Shown one piece after another: positions 1 to 4,752 of a stretch of 5,044 nt of DNA; positions within the stretch are counted from its first letter, which is position 1; every line of letters starts with the position of its first letter. Below the pieces are notes generated by a model. The model had not been told where the DNA came from. It searched no databases and saw nothing but the letters and a program-made list of their open reading frames with translations. Source of the stretch: Nitrospinota bacterium (GTDB lineage: Bacteria > Nitrospinota > Nitrospinia > UBA9942). Location: positions 1 through 5,044 of the forward strand of contig JACRGN010000311.1 in assembly GCA_016234205.1 (NCBI GenBank), read 5' to 3'. A program made the position numbers and the translations under genes.

Positions 1-459
1 CCATGGAGACAGAAGGGGACAGGAAGGGCAAGGGCGGGGTCAATAAGGTCTCCACTCTGGAGAGGCGGCGGAATTACTTTTGGTCCAACACCGAGGGATT
101 ATGACCATGATGTCCCTAAAAAAATGAGAAGGTCAGCACTTATATCTGCCCTCTCATTAAAAGTAAAAAACGGTGACATCTTTGTGGTGGATAAAATAAA
201 CATTGATAAACCGAAGACAAAGGATATCGTTTCAATATTAAAGAATTTTAAAATAGACAGGAGTGTGCTTTTTCTTGTTGATGAAAAGAATATGAATCTT
301 GAACTCTCCGCGAGGAATATACCTGATGCAAGGGTGCAGAGGGTTGACAGTATAAATGTATATGACATCCTCTATTACGATAAGATTATCTGTACGAAAG
401 GGGCAATAGATAAAATTCAGACAACCATGAAGCAGGCTCAGGGCAAGGCTCAAGAATAA
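1..459 (+). CDS. rplD: 50S ribosomal protein L4, 5'-truncated by window edge
   Basis: This is the C-terminal 152 residues of L4, open in frame from base 1 to the TAA at 457-459. The visible part opens with PWRQKGTGRAR and continues with a G-S-I-R-S-P-x-W-R-G-G-G run. That is the extended loop which reaches the wall of the peptide exit tunnel; Lys5 of the fragment matches the E. coli Lys63 linked to erythromycin response. The globular part follows, including the SARNIPDARVQRV stretch. Aligned from memory to E. coli L4 (about 201 residues), roughly 58 N-terminal residues lie before the window. In E. coli L4 also represses the S10 operon through its leader; that leader would be upstream and cannot be judged here. 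rplW begins 4 bases after the stop. An internal ATG at 124 is not a real start, because conserved L4 sequence precedes it. Confidence 0.98.
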   Translation, partial: PWRQKGTGRARAGSIRSPLWRGGGITFGPTPRDYDHDVPKKMRRSALISALSLKVKNGDIFVVDKINIDKPKTKDIVSILKNFKIDRSVLFLVDEKNMNLELSARNIPDARVQRVDSINVYDILYYDKIICTKGAIDKIQTTMKQAQGKAQE

Positions 460-463
460 AATT

Positions 464-754
464 ATGAAAGACCTATACGCCATTATAAAGAAACCTATTA
501 TCACCGAGAGAAGTGCCTACTTAAAGGAGAGGGGCAATAAGATAATTTTTCAGGTGGATGCCAATGCCAATAAGAGGGATATAAAAAAGGCTGTTGAGAA
601 GGTGTTCAATGTTCATGTGATGGATGTAAACACTTTGAATGTGAAGGGGAAGGTAAAGAGGTTCGGGAGGGTCTTTGGAAAAAGACCTGACTGGAAGAAG
701 GCAATAGTGACACTGAAAGAGGGAGACAAGATAGAACTCTTAGAAGGCATATAA
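464..754 (+). CDS. rplW: 50S ribosomal protein L23
   Basis: This gene encodes 96 residues, usual for bacterial L23 (about 95-100). L23 binds domain III of 23S rRNA at the exit tunnel mouth and is the docking site for trigger factor and SRP. The N-terminal IIKKPIITERS carries the conserved Thr-Glu; Glu15 corresponds to E. coli Glu18, the trigger factor contact. The central NTLNVKGKVKRFGR and the DWKKAIVTLKEGDKIE end are hallmark L23 sequence. The start is ATG, 4 bases after the rplD stop. No convincing Shine-Dalgarno sequence lies at a usable distance, so translation is probably coupled to rplD (inference). The stop is 1 base before the rplB start. Confidence 0.98.
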   Translation: MKDLYAIIKKPIITERSAYLKERGNKIIFQVDANANKRDIKKAVEKVFNVHVMDVNTLNVKGKVKRFGRVFGKRPDWKKAIVTLKEGDKIELLEGI

Positions 755-755
755 A

Positions 756-1580
756 ATGGGAATTAAAACTTTTAAACCGACATCACCGGCGGTAAGGGCT
801 AAAACAAACCTTACATTTGACGAGATAACTACCGACAGGCCTGAGAAAAGCTTAATCGTTTCAAAAGGAAGAACAGGCGGAAGGAATAATAACGGAAGGA
901 TGACCTGCCGCTTTATGGGTGGAGGCCACAAGAGATTTTACAGGCTCGTAGATTTCAAAAGGGATAAGGACGATGTCCCTGCAAGGGTTGTGTCTATTGA
1001 ATATGACCCGTACAGGTCATGCAGGATAGCACTTTTGAATTATAGGGACGGTGAGAAGAGGTATATAATCGCACCGATTGATTTAAAGGTTGGCGATAAT
1101 GTCATGTCGGGGGTATCCGCAGAGATAAGGTCAGCCAATGCAATTCCATTAAAAAATATCCCTGTCGGAACCATGATTCATAATATAGAGCTTCGTAAGG
1201 GAAAGGGCGGACAGATGGTCAGGAGTGCAGGTTTGGCTGCACAGCTTTTGGCTAAAGAGGGAGAGATGGCTCATGTAAAACTTCCCTCCGGCGAGGTCAG
1301 ACTGGTTTCGGTTGAATGCAAGGCTACAATCGGGCAGGTAGGGAATCCAGAGCATGAGTCTATTACGATTGGCAAGGCAGGAAGGTCAAGATGGCTCGGC
1401 TGGAGGTCAAGGGTAAGAGGTGTAGCGATGAATCCGGTTGACCATCCCATGGGTGGCGGAGAAGGAAAGAGTAAGGGTGGTAATGTCCCGAGAAGCCCGA
1501 CAGGCGTGCCATCTAAAGGATATAAGACAAGGGGTAAAAGGAAATTGTCAAGCAAATATATTGTAAAGAGGAGGAAGTAA
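756..1580 (+). CDS. rplB: 50S ribosomal protein L2
   Basis: This gene encodes 274 residues, the normal bacterial length. L2 binds 23S rRNA domain IV, helps subunit association and lies near the peptidyl transferase centre. The N-terminal part shows GGRNNNGRMTCRFMGGGHKRFYR (residues 41-63). The middle shows IPVGTMIHNIELRKGKGGQMVRSAG. The C-terminal part has GVAMNPVDHPMGGGEG, in which His230 equals E. coli His229 (mature numbering), the residue linked to peptidyl transferase activity. The second His of the common HPHGGGEG form is Met here. The basic tail ends SKYIVKRRK. ATG at 756 is preceded by AGAAGG (742-747) inside rplW with an 8-base spacer. After the stop comes an 87-base spacer filled by heptamer repeats, instead of the tight rplB-rpsS junction often seen. 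Confidence 0.98.
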   Translation: MGIKTFKPTSPAVRAKTNLTFDEITTDRPEKSLIVSKGRTGGRNNNGRMTCRFMGGGHKRFYRLVDFKRDKDDVPARVVSIEYDPYRSCRIALLNYRDGEKRYIIAPIDLKVGDNVMSGVSAEIRSANAIPLKNIPVGTMIHNIELRKGKGGQMVRSAGLAAQLLAKEGEMAHVKLPSGEVRLVSVECKATIGQVGNPEHESITIGKAGRSRWLGWRSRVRGVAMNPVDHPMGGGEGKSKGGNVPRSPTGVPSKGYKTRGKRKLSSKYIVKRRK

Positions 1581-1667
1581 AAATAGTTGCAAGATGTAAG
1601 ATGCAAGATGCAAGATTTAAAACTTGTAACTTGTAACCTGTAACTTGTAACTTGTAACTTATTTATT
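1581..1667 (+). repeat. Heptamer repeat array 1, long imperfect hairpin between rplB and rpsS
   Basis: The left arm is four tandem 7-base units, GCAAGAT with one GTAAGAT variant (1589-1616). The right arm is five ACTTGTA units, one of them ACCTGTA, plus a partial unit (1622-1660). The arms face each other. Positions 1585-1614 pair with 1623-1652 over 30 positions: 21 Watson-Crick pairs, 5 G.U pairs and only 4 mismatches, closing an 8-base loop (1615-1622). Three of the mismatches are A.A at 1594/1643, 1601/1636 and 1608/1629, exactly 7 bases apart. No T-run follows, so this is not a standard intrinsic terminator. The spacer otherwise holds only the AT-rich rpsS leader. Function is unknown; a dispersed repeat or an mRNA processing or translation element are both possible. 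Confidence 0.9.
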
Positions 1668-1952
1668 ATGCCAAGGTCAATTAAAAAAGGTCCGTATGTT
1701 GAATCCTCATTATTAAAGAAGATTGAGGAGATGAATAAGAAGAATGAGAAGAAGATGCTCAAGACATGGTCACGAAGGTCTACGATTACACCGGATTTTA
1801 TCGGACATACTCTGGCAGTGCACAATGGTAGAAAGTTTATTCCAGTCTATGTCTCAGAGAATATGGTAGGGCATAAACTTGGAGAGTTTTCACATACAAG
1901 GACATTTAAGCTTCACAGCGGACATACAAAGAAGGTATTAACAAAAACCTAA
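1668..1952 (+). CDS. rpsS: 30S ribosomal protein S19
   Basis: This gene encodes 94 residues (typical 90-95). S19 sits in the head of the 30S subunit near the A site, forms a complex with S13 and binds the 3' domain of 16S rRNA. The start MPRSIKKGPYV, the WSRRSTITPDFIGHT block and the family signature MVGHKLGEFSHTRTF (residues 66-80) are clear. The ATG at 1668 is the only sensible start. It has no Shine-Dalgarno sequence: the preceding bases are repeat array 1 followed by ATTTATT. The possible mRNA hairpin ends about 15 bases before the ATG, so initiation may depend on S1, on an unstructured AT-rich landing site, or on ribosomes arriving from rplB (inference). Confidence 0.98.
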   Translation: MPRSIKKGPYVESSLLKKIEEMNKKNEKKMLKTWSRRSTITPDFIGHTLAVHNGRKFIPVYVSENMVGHKLGEFSHTRTFKLHSGHTKKVLTKT

Positions 1953-2019
1953 AATAGCTGATAGTTCATAGTTCATAGAAAAAGACTATGGGCAATGAGC
2001 AATGAGCAATGAGCTAATT
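1953..2019 (+). repeat. Heptamer repeat array 2, hairpin between rpsS and rplV
   Basis: The left arm is TAGCTGA followed by two TAGTTCA units and a TAG (1955-1978). The right arm is CTATGG followed by three exact GCAATGA units (1986-2012). Positions 1954-1978 pair with 1986-2010 over 25 positions with 21 pairs, 3 of them G.U, around a 7-base A-rich loop (1979-1985). The mismatches are A.A at 1956/2008, 1963/2001 and 1970/1994, again 7 bases apart, plus one G.G at 1960/2004. The primary sequence differs from the rplB-rpsS array, but unit length and fold geometry agree. The right arm contains ATG codons at 1995, 2002 and 2009, which complicate the rplV start. No T-run follows. Confidence 0.88.
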
Positions 2020-2346
2020 ATGGAAGCAAAAGCAATTTTAAAATATGTAAGGACATCGCCGAGAAAGACAAGGCTTGTTGCCGATATGGTAAGGGGCAAG
2101 AAGGTTAATGATGCATTAAACATCCTTGCCTTTACGAATAAGAAGCCTGCAAAGGTCATCAAAAAACTTCTTGAATCTGCCATGGCAAATGCAGAGGAAA
2201 AGAAGGCTGAAGATGTAGACTCATTAACGGTAAGCAAGCTTACCGTTGACGGGGGGCCTGTGTGGAAGAGGCAGCTTCCAAGGGGAAGGGGAAGGGTAAC
2301 ACCGATTAAGAAAAGGACAAGCAATATTACTATAGTATTAAAGTAA
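2020..2346 (+). CDS. rplV: 50S ribosomal protein L22
   Basis: This gene encodes 108 residues from ATG 2020 (family usually about 110). L22 contacts all domains of 23S rRNA, and its long beta-hairpin lines the exit tunnel, where macrolide resistance changes are known. The N-terminus MEAKAILKYVRTSPRKTRLVADMVRG is the standard L22 start. The hairpin is VWKRQLPRGRGRVTPIKKRTSNITIVL near residues 81-107, with no visible deletion or duplication. An in-frame ATG at 2002 would add MSNELI, but it lies within the GCAATGA repeat arm and is predicted paired in the hairpin, so I choose 2020. Neither start has a good Shine-Dalgarno sequence. rpsC follows after 16 bases. Confidence 0.95.
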   Translation: MEAKAILKYVRTSPRKTRLVADMVRGKKVNDALNILAFTNKKPAKVIKKLLESAMANAEEKKAEDVDSLTVSKLTVDGGPVWKRQLPRGRGRVTPIKKRTSNITIVLK

Positions 2347-2349
2347 AAC

Positions 2350-2359
2350 AGGAGGTGAT
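2350..2359 (+). promoter_or_regulatory. Consensus ribosome binding site for rpsC
   Basis: AGGAGGTGAT is a complete match to the anti-Shine-Dalgarno complement. The GGAGG core ends 7 bases before a TTG codon that begins GQKTHPIGF, the universal S3 start. It is the strongest ribosome binding site in the window and decides the TTG start. Confidence 0.93.
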
Positions 2360-2362
2360 TTT

Positions 2363-3049
2363 TTGGGACAGAAGACGCATCCAATAGGTTTCAGATTAGG
2401 TATAAATAAGTCATGGCAGTCAAGCTGGTTTGCAAAGAAGGATTATGCCTCTCTATTGCATGAGGACCTTGGCATAAGAAGATATATAAAAAAGGAGCTG
2501 TATCATGCCGGCATCTCTAAAATTGATATTGAAAGGGCTTCCAAGAGGATTAAGATAAATATATTTGCGGCAAGACCGGGAATCATTATAGGGAAAAAGG
2601 GATTTGAGGTGGATAAATTAAAAGAAAGTTTACAGAAGAAGCTGCCTGACAAACAGGTTTTCTTAAATATAAAAGAGGTGTCAAGACCCGAGGCTGATGC
2701 CCAGCTTCTGGCAGAGAACATTGCACTCCAGTTAGAGAGAAGGGTCTCTTACAGAAGGGCGATGAAAAAGGCAGTAGCAACAGCGCTTAAATTCGGTGCT
2801 AAGGGTGTAAGAATAGCCTGCTCCGGCAGACTTGCAGGTAATGAGATAGCGAGGAGAGAGTGGTATAGGGAAGGCAGGGTTCCATTTCACACGATAAGGG
2901 CTGATATTGATTATGGTTTTGCCGAGGCACAGACAACTTACGGTGTAATAGGCGTCAAGGCATGGATTTTTAACGGTGAAATAATGACTGAGAAGAATTC
3001 AAAGAAACAGAAGGATACACAGCCTGTAGAGGGGGGAGCAGTAGTTTAG
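2363..3049 (+). CDS. rpsC: 30S ribosomal protein S3 (TTG start)
   Basis: This gene encodes 228 residues (family about 210-235). S3 sits at the mRNA entry side of the 30S head and contributes to the ribosome's mRNA helicase activity. The N-terminus is MGQKTHPIGFRLG. The KH type-2 domain has the RPGIIIGKKG loop with GKKG at residues 77-80. Next come the SRPEADAQLLAE and RRVSYRRAMKKAV stretches; Arg131, Arg132 and Lys135 coincide with the E. coli residues implicated in helicase function. The C-terminal domain has EIARREWYREGRVPFHTIRADIDYG and TYGVIGVKAWIFNGE. The last 20 or so residues are a charged, poorly conserved tail, normal for S3. The start is TTG after a consensus Shine-Dalgarno sequence. 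The stop is TAG, and rplP begins 12 bases later. Confidence 0.98.
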   Translation: MGQKTHPIGFRLGINKSWQSSWFAKKDYASLLHEDLGIRRYIKKELYHAGISKIDIERASKRIKINIFAARPGIIIGKKGFEVDKLKESLQKKLPDKQVFLNIKEVSRPEADAQLLAENIALQLERRVSYRRAMKKAVATALKFGAKGVRIACSGRLAGNEIARREWYREGRVPFHTIRADIDYGFAEAQTTYGVIGVKAWIFNGEIMTEKNSKKQKDTQPVEGGAVV

Positions 3050-3061
3050 GGAAAATAATTT

Positions 3062-3475
3062 ATGTTAATGCCCAAAAAGGTAAAATATAGGAAGAGACAA
3101 AAGGGAAGGATGTTTGGGACTGCAGCCAGAGGCTCGGACTTAAGCTTCGGCAGTTACGGATTGCAGGCACTTGACCCCGGATGGATAACGGATAGGCAGA
3201 TAGAGGCAGCGAGAATTGCAATGACAAGGCATATCAAAAGGGGCGGGAGGATATGGATAAGGATATTCCCGGATAAGCCGGTTACCAAGAAGCCTGCAGA
3301 GACAAGGATGGGTAAGGGAAAGGGTGTCCCGGAGCAGTGGGTTGCGGTTATAAAGAAGGGTAAGGTTTTATTTGAGATGGAAGGAATAACTGAGGATGTG
3401 GCAAGAGAGGCATTGGGTCTTGCATCCCATAAACTTCCGATAAAGACAAGATTTTTAGCTAAGGGATTGATATGA
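3062..3475 (+). CDS. rplP: 50S ribosomal protein L16
   Basis: This gene encodes 137 residues (E. coli 136). L16 binds between helices of 23S rRNA near the A-site tRNA elbow and is needed late in 50S assembly. The start MLMPKKVKYRKRQKGRMFG is the family form, so the first ATG is right although a second ATG follows two codons later. RQIEAARIAMTRHIKRGGRIWIRIFPDKP and the TRMGKGKG signature are present; Arg82 corresponds to E. coli Arg81, which is hydroxylated there by YcfD. Whether it is modified here cannot be told. The Shine-Dalgarno sequence is weak (AGGG at 3048-3051, about 10 bases upstream, overlapping the rpsC stop). The stop overlaps the rpmC start in ATGA. Confidence 0.98.
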   Translation: MLMPKKVKYRKRQKGRMFGTAARGSDLSFGSYGLQALDPGWITDRQIEAARIAMTRHIKRGGRIWIRIFPDKPVTKKPAETRMGKGKGVPEQWVAVIKKGKVLFEMEGITEDVAREALGLASHKLPIKTRFLAKGLI

Positions 3476-3699
3476 AGATAAAAGAACTCAGAGATATGAC
3501 AGTGGATGAACTCTTAAAAAAATCAGAAGATATGAGGTCTGAGCTTTTAAATTTAAGGTTTCAGGCGGCAAGAAAGGTGCTTGAGAATCCTACGAGGGTT
3601 CACATCGTAAAAAAAGATATTGCACGGATCAATACACTATTGGGTGAAAAAAAGTCAGCACAAAATCAGGTGCAGGTTAAGGGTAAAAATTTAAAGTAA
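3472..3699 (+). CDS. rpmC: 50S ribosomal protein L29
   Basis: This gene encodes 75 residues, slightly longer than the common 63-70, with the excess in a basic, Gln-rich C-terminal tail after residue 61. L29 is a two-helix protein next to L23 at the exit tunnel, where it also contacts chaperones and SRP. The first helix starts MKIKELRDMTVDEL, and the second carries NPTRVHIVKKDIARINTLL (residues 39-57), the L29 signature region. The ATG overlaps the rplP stop by 4 bases (ATGA). AAGGGA (3461-3466) lies 5 bases upstream within rplP, so the two genes are probably translationally coupled. rpsQ follows after 9 bases. Confidence 0.97.
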   Translation: MKIKELRDMTVDELLKKSEDMRSELLNLRFQAARKVLENPTRVHIVKKDIARINTLLGEKKSAQNQVQVKGKNLK

Positions 3700-3708
3700 A
3701 GGAATTTT

Positions 3709-3960
3709 ATGGAACAAAATAAAAAGATAAGGACAGGGGTTGTTGTCAGTGACAAGATGGATAAGACCATCGTGGTAAAGGTGGAGAGGCATGTGAGACA
3801 CCCTGAATTTAAAAAGATAGTAAGACGTTCAAATAAGTTTAAGGTGCATGATGAGAAGAATGAATCTTCTGTGGGGGATAAGGTAAAGATTGTAGAGACG
3901 AGGCCTCTGAGCAAGGAGAAAAGGTGGAGGCTGATGGAGATAGTTGAAAGGGCAAGCTAA
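3709..3960 (+). CDS. rpsQ: 30S ribosomal protein S17
   Basis: This gene encodes 83 residues (E. coli 84). S17 is an OB-fold primary binder of the 16S rRNA 5' domain and acts early in 30S assembly. RTGVVVSDKMDKTIVVKVERHVRHP (residues 8-32) and the signature GDKVKIVETRPLSKEKRW (56-73) identify it. The Shine-Dalgarno sequence AAGGA (3699-3703) overlaps the rpmC stop and sits 5 bases before the ATG. It is the last gene of the S10 operon in the classical arrangement; here it is followed by a 91-base repeat-filled spacer and then the spc genes on the same strand. I see no promoter or terminator in that spacer. Confidence 0.98.
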   Translation: MEQNKKIRTGVVVSDKMDKTIVVKVERHVRHPEFKKIVRRSNKFKVHDEKNESSVGDKVKIVETRPLSKEKRWRLMEIVERAS

Positions 3961-4051
3961 TAAAAGTTACAAGTTACAAGTTTCAAGTTGCAGGTTTCAA
4001 GATGCAAGCCTTGTATCTTGCATCTTGCATCTGTGTTTGAGGAGGGTTTTT
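3961..4051 (+). repeat. Heptamer repeat array 3 with hairpin between rpsQ and rplN
   Basis: The left arm reads as consecutive 7-base units AGTTACA, AGTTACA, AGTTTCA, AGTTGCA, GGTTTCA, AGATGCA (3965-4006). The right arm is TTGTATC, TTGCATC, TTGCATC (4011-4031). Two hairpins are possible. One is a perfect 11-bp stem, 3998-4008 with 4017-4027, with an 8-base loop. The other is a longer stem, 3986-4007 with 4011-4032, with 19 pairs (2 of them G.U) and 3 mismatches in 22 positions around a tight loop. The outer AGTTACA units have no partner. The array is the same family as the one between rplB and rpsS, but inverted. The stem ends before the rplN Shine-Dalgarno sequence, leaving that site free. 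Confidence 0.9.
4039..4046 (+). promoter_or_regulatory. Ribosome binding site fixing the rplN GTG start
   Basis: GAGGAGGG has its GGAGG core (4041-4045) six bases before GTG 4052. It shows that L14 begins at this GTG and not at the upstream in-frame ATG at 3944, whose extra residues would be encoded by the end of rpsQ and by repeat DNA. Confidence 0.92.
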
Positions 4052-4420
4052 GTGATTCAGCTGAGAACTATTTTAGACATAGCAGACAATTCAGGGGCGA
4101 GAAAGGCACAGTGTATACAGGTGCTTGTTGGTAGCAAGAGGAGGTATGCCCGTATCGGGGATGTCATTGTGGTAAGTATAAGAGAGGCAACCCCAAACAG
4201 TCCTGTCAATAAGGGGGAAGTAAAAAAGGCTGTGGTTGTCAGGACCAGGAAGGAATTGAGAAGGGACAACGGCACATATATTAAGTTTGATGATAATGCT
4301 GCAGTCCTTATAAATGAACAATTGGAGCCTGTTGGGACAAGAATATTTGGCCCTGTTGCGAGAGAGCTCAGGGCAAAGAAATTTATGAAGATTATCTCTT
4401 TAGCGCCAGAGGTATTATGA
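4052..4420 (+). CDS. rplN: 50S ribosomal protein L14 (GTG start)
   Basis: This gene encodes 122 residues from GTG 4052, exactly the family norm. L14 lies at the inter-subunit face, forms bridges with 16S rRNA and is the target of the silencing factor RsfS. The N-terminus MIQLRTILDIADNSGARKAQCIQVL is classic. The L14 signature region AVVVRTRKELRRDNGTYIKFDDNAAVLI spans residues 60-87, followed by GTRIFGPVAREL. The reading frame stays open upstream to an ATG at 3944, which would add 36 residues read from the rpsQ end and the repeats (KSYKLQVSSCRFQ and so on). These have no L14 similarity and I reject them. The TGA stop overlaps the rplX start in ATGA. It is the first gene of the spc group. Confidence 0.97.
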   Translation: MIQLRTILDIADNSGARKAQCIQVLVGSKRRYARIGDVIVVSIREATPNSPVNKGEVKKAVVVRTRKELRRDNGTYIKFDDNAAVLINEQLEPVGTRIFGPVARELRAKKFMKIISLAPEVL

Positions 4421-4752
4421 ACCAGTTAGCAAATTTAAAGATAAAGAAAAACGATATTGTAAAGGTAATGACAGGCAAGGAAAAGGGGAAGAAGGGGAAG
4501 ATACTGATGGTGTTCCCCATGGAGAAAAAGGTCATTGTTGAGAGGCTTAATATTGTTAAGAGGCATACACGTCCCACTCAGCAGATGAGGCAGGGTGGTA
4601 TTATAGAAAAGGAAGGGAAGATACATATCTCAAATGTAATGATTGTCTGCAATAAGTGCGATAAGACGACAAGGGTATCAATAAAGATACTTGAGAACGG
4701 GAAAAAAATCAGAACCTGTAAACATTGCGGTGAGATGTTAGACAGAGACTGA
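4417..4752 (+). CDS. rplX: 50S ribosomal protein L24, zinc-ribbon form
   Basis: This gene encodes 111 residues (family about 100-115). L24 is an assembly initiator that binds the 5' end of 23S rRNA. The KOW motif lies in KIKKNDIVKVMTGKEKGKKGKIL (residues 8-30), then VERLNIVKRHTRP and GGIIEKEGKIHISNVM. The C-terminal part carries Cys78-x2-Cys81 and Cys101-x2-Cys104, a probable zinc ribbon. This is the cysteine-containing version found in many bacteria but absent from E. coli L24. The ATG overlaps the rplN stop by 4 bases; AGAGG (4408-4412) is a close upstream Shine-Dalgarno sequence, so coupling to rplN is likely. A 79-base spacer follows. Confidence 0.97.
   Translation: MNQLANLKIKKNDIVKVMTGKEKGKKGKILMVFPMEKKVIVERLNIVKRHTRPTQQMRQGGIIEKEGKIHISNVMIVCNKCDKTTRVSIKILENGKKIRTCKHCGEMLDRD

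Noticed and set aside
124..126. ATG 124 as the start of a short separate gene
   Set aside because: The same frame is open from base 1 and encodes highly conserved L4 sequence upstream of this ATG, so the gene simply runs off the window edge.
1589..1660. CRISPR array
   Set aside because: Units are 7 bases and directly adjacent, with no spacers of unique sequence and no cas genes nearby.
1271..1825. Long antisense open frame of 184 codons across the rplB end, the repeat array and rpsS
   Set aside because: It is the reverse-strand shadow of two certain ribosomal protein genes plus repeat DNA. It has no family resemblance and no convincing ribosome binding site was identified.
2002..2019. Upstream start for rplV adding MSNELI
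   Set aside because: The ATG is part of the GCAATGA repeat and would be paired in the predicted hairpin. The family N-terminus MEAKAI begins at 2020. Kept only as an alternative.
1986..2384. Antisense open frame of 132 codons over rplV
   Set aside because: It lies entirely opposite rplV and the starts of its neighbours. Its composition is that of a complement of a lysine-rich gene, with no recognisable domain.
3986..4032. Intrinsic terminator between the S10 and spc parts
   Set aside because: The stem is not followed by a T-run; the next bases are CTGTGTTTGAGGAGGG leading into the rplN ribosome binding site.
3944..4051. N-terminal extension of L14 from ATG 3944
   Set aside because: It overlaps the end of rpsQ and reads through repeat DNA, while GTG 4052 has a strong Shine-Dalgarno sequence and gives the exact family length and N-terminus.
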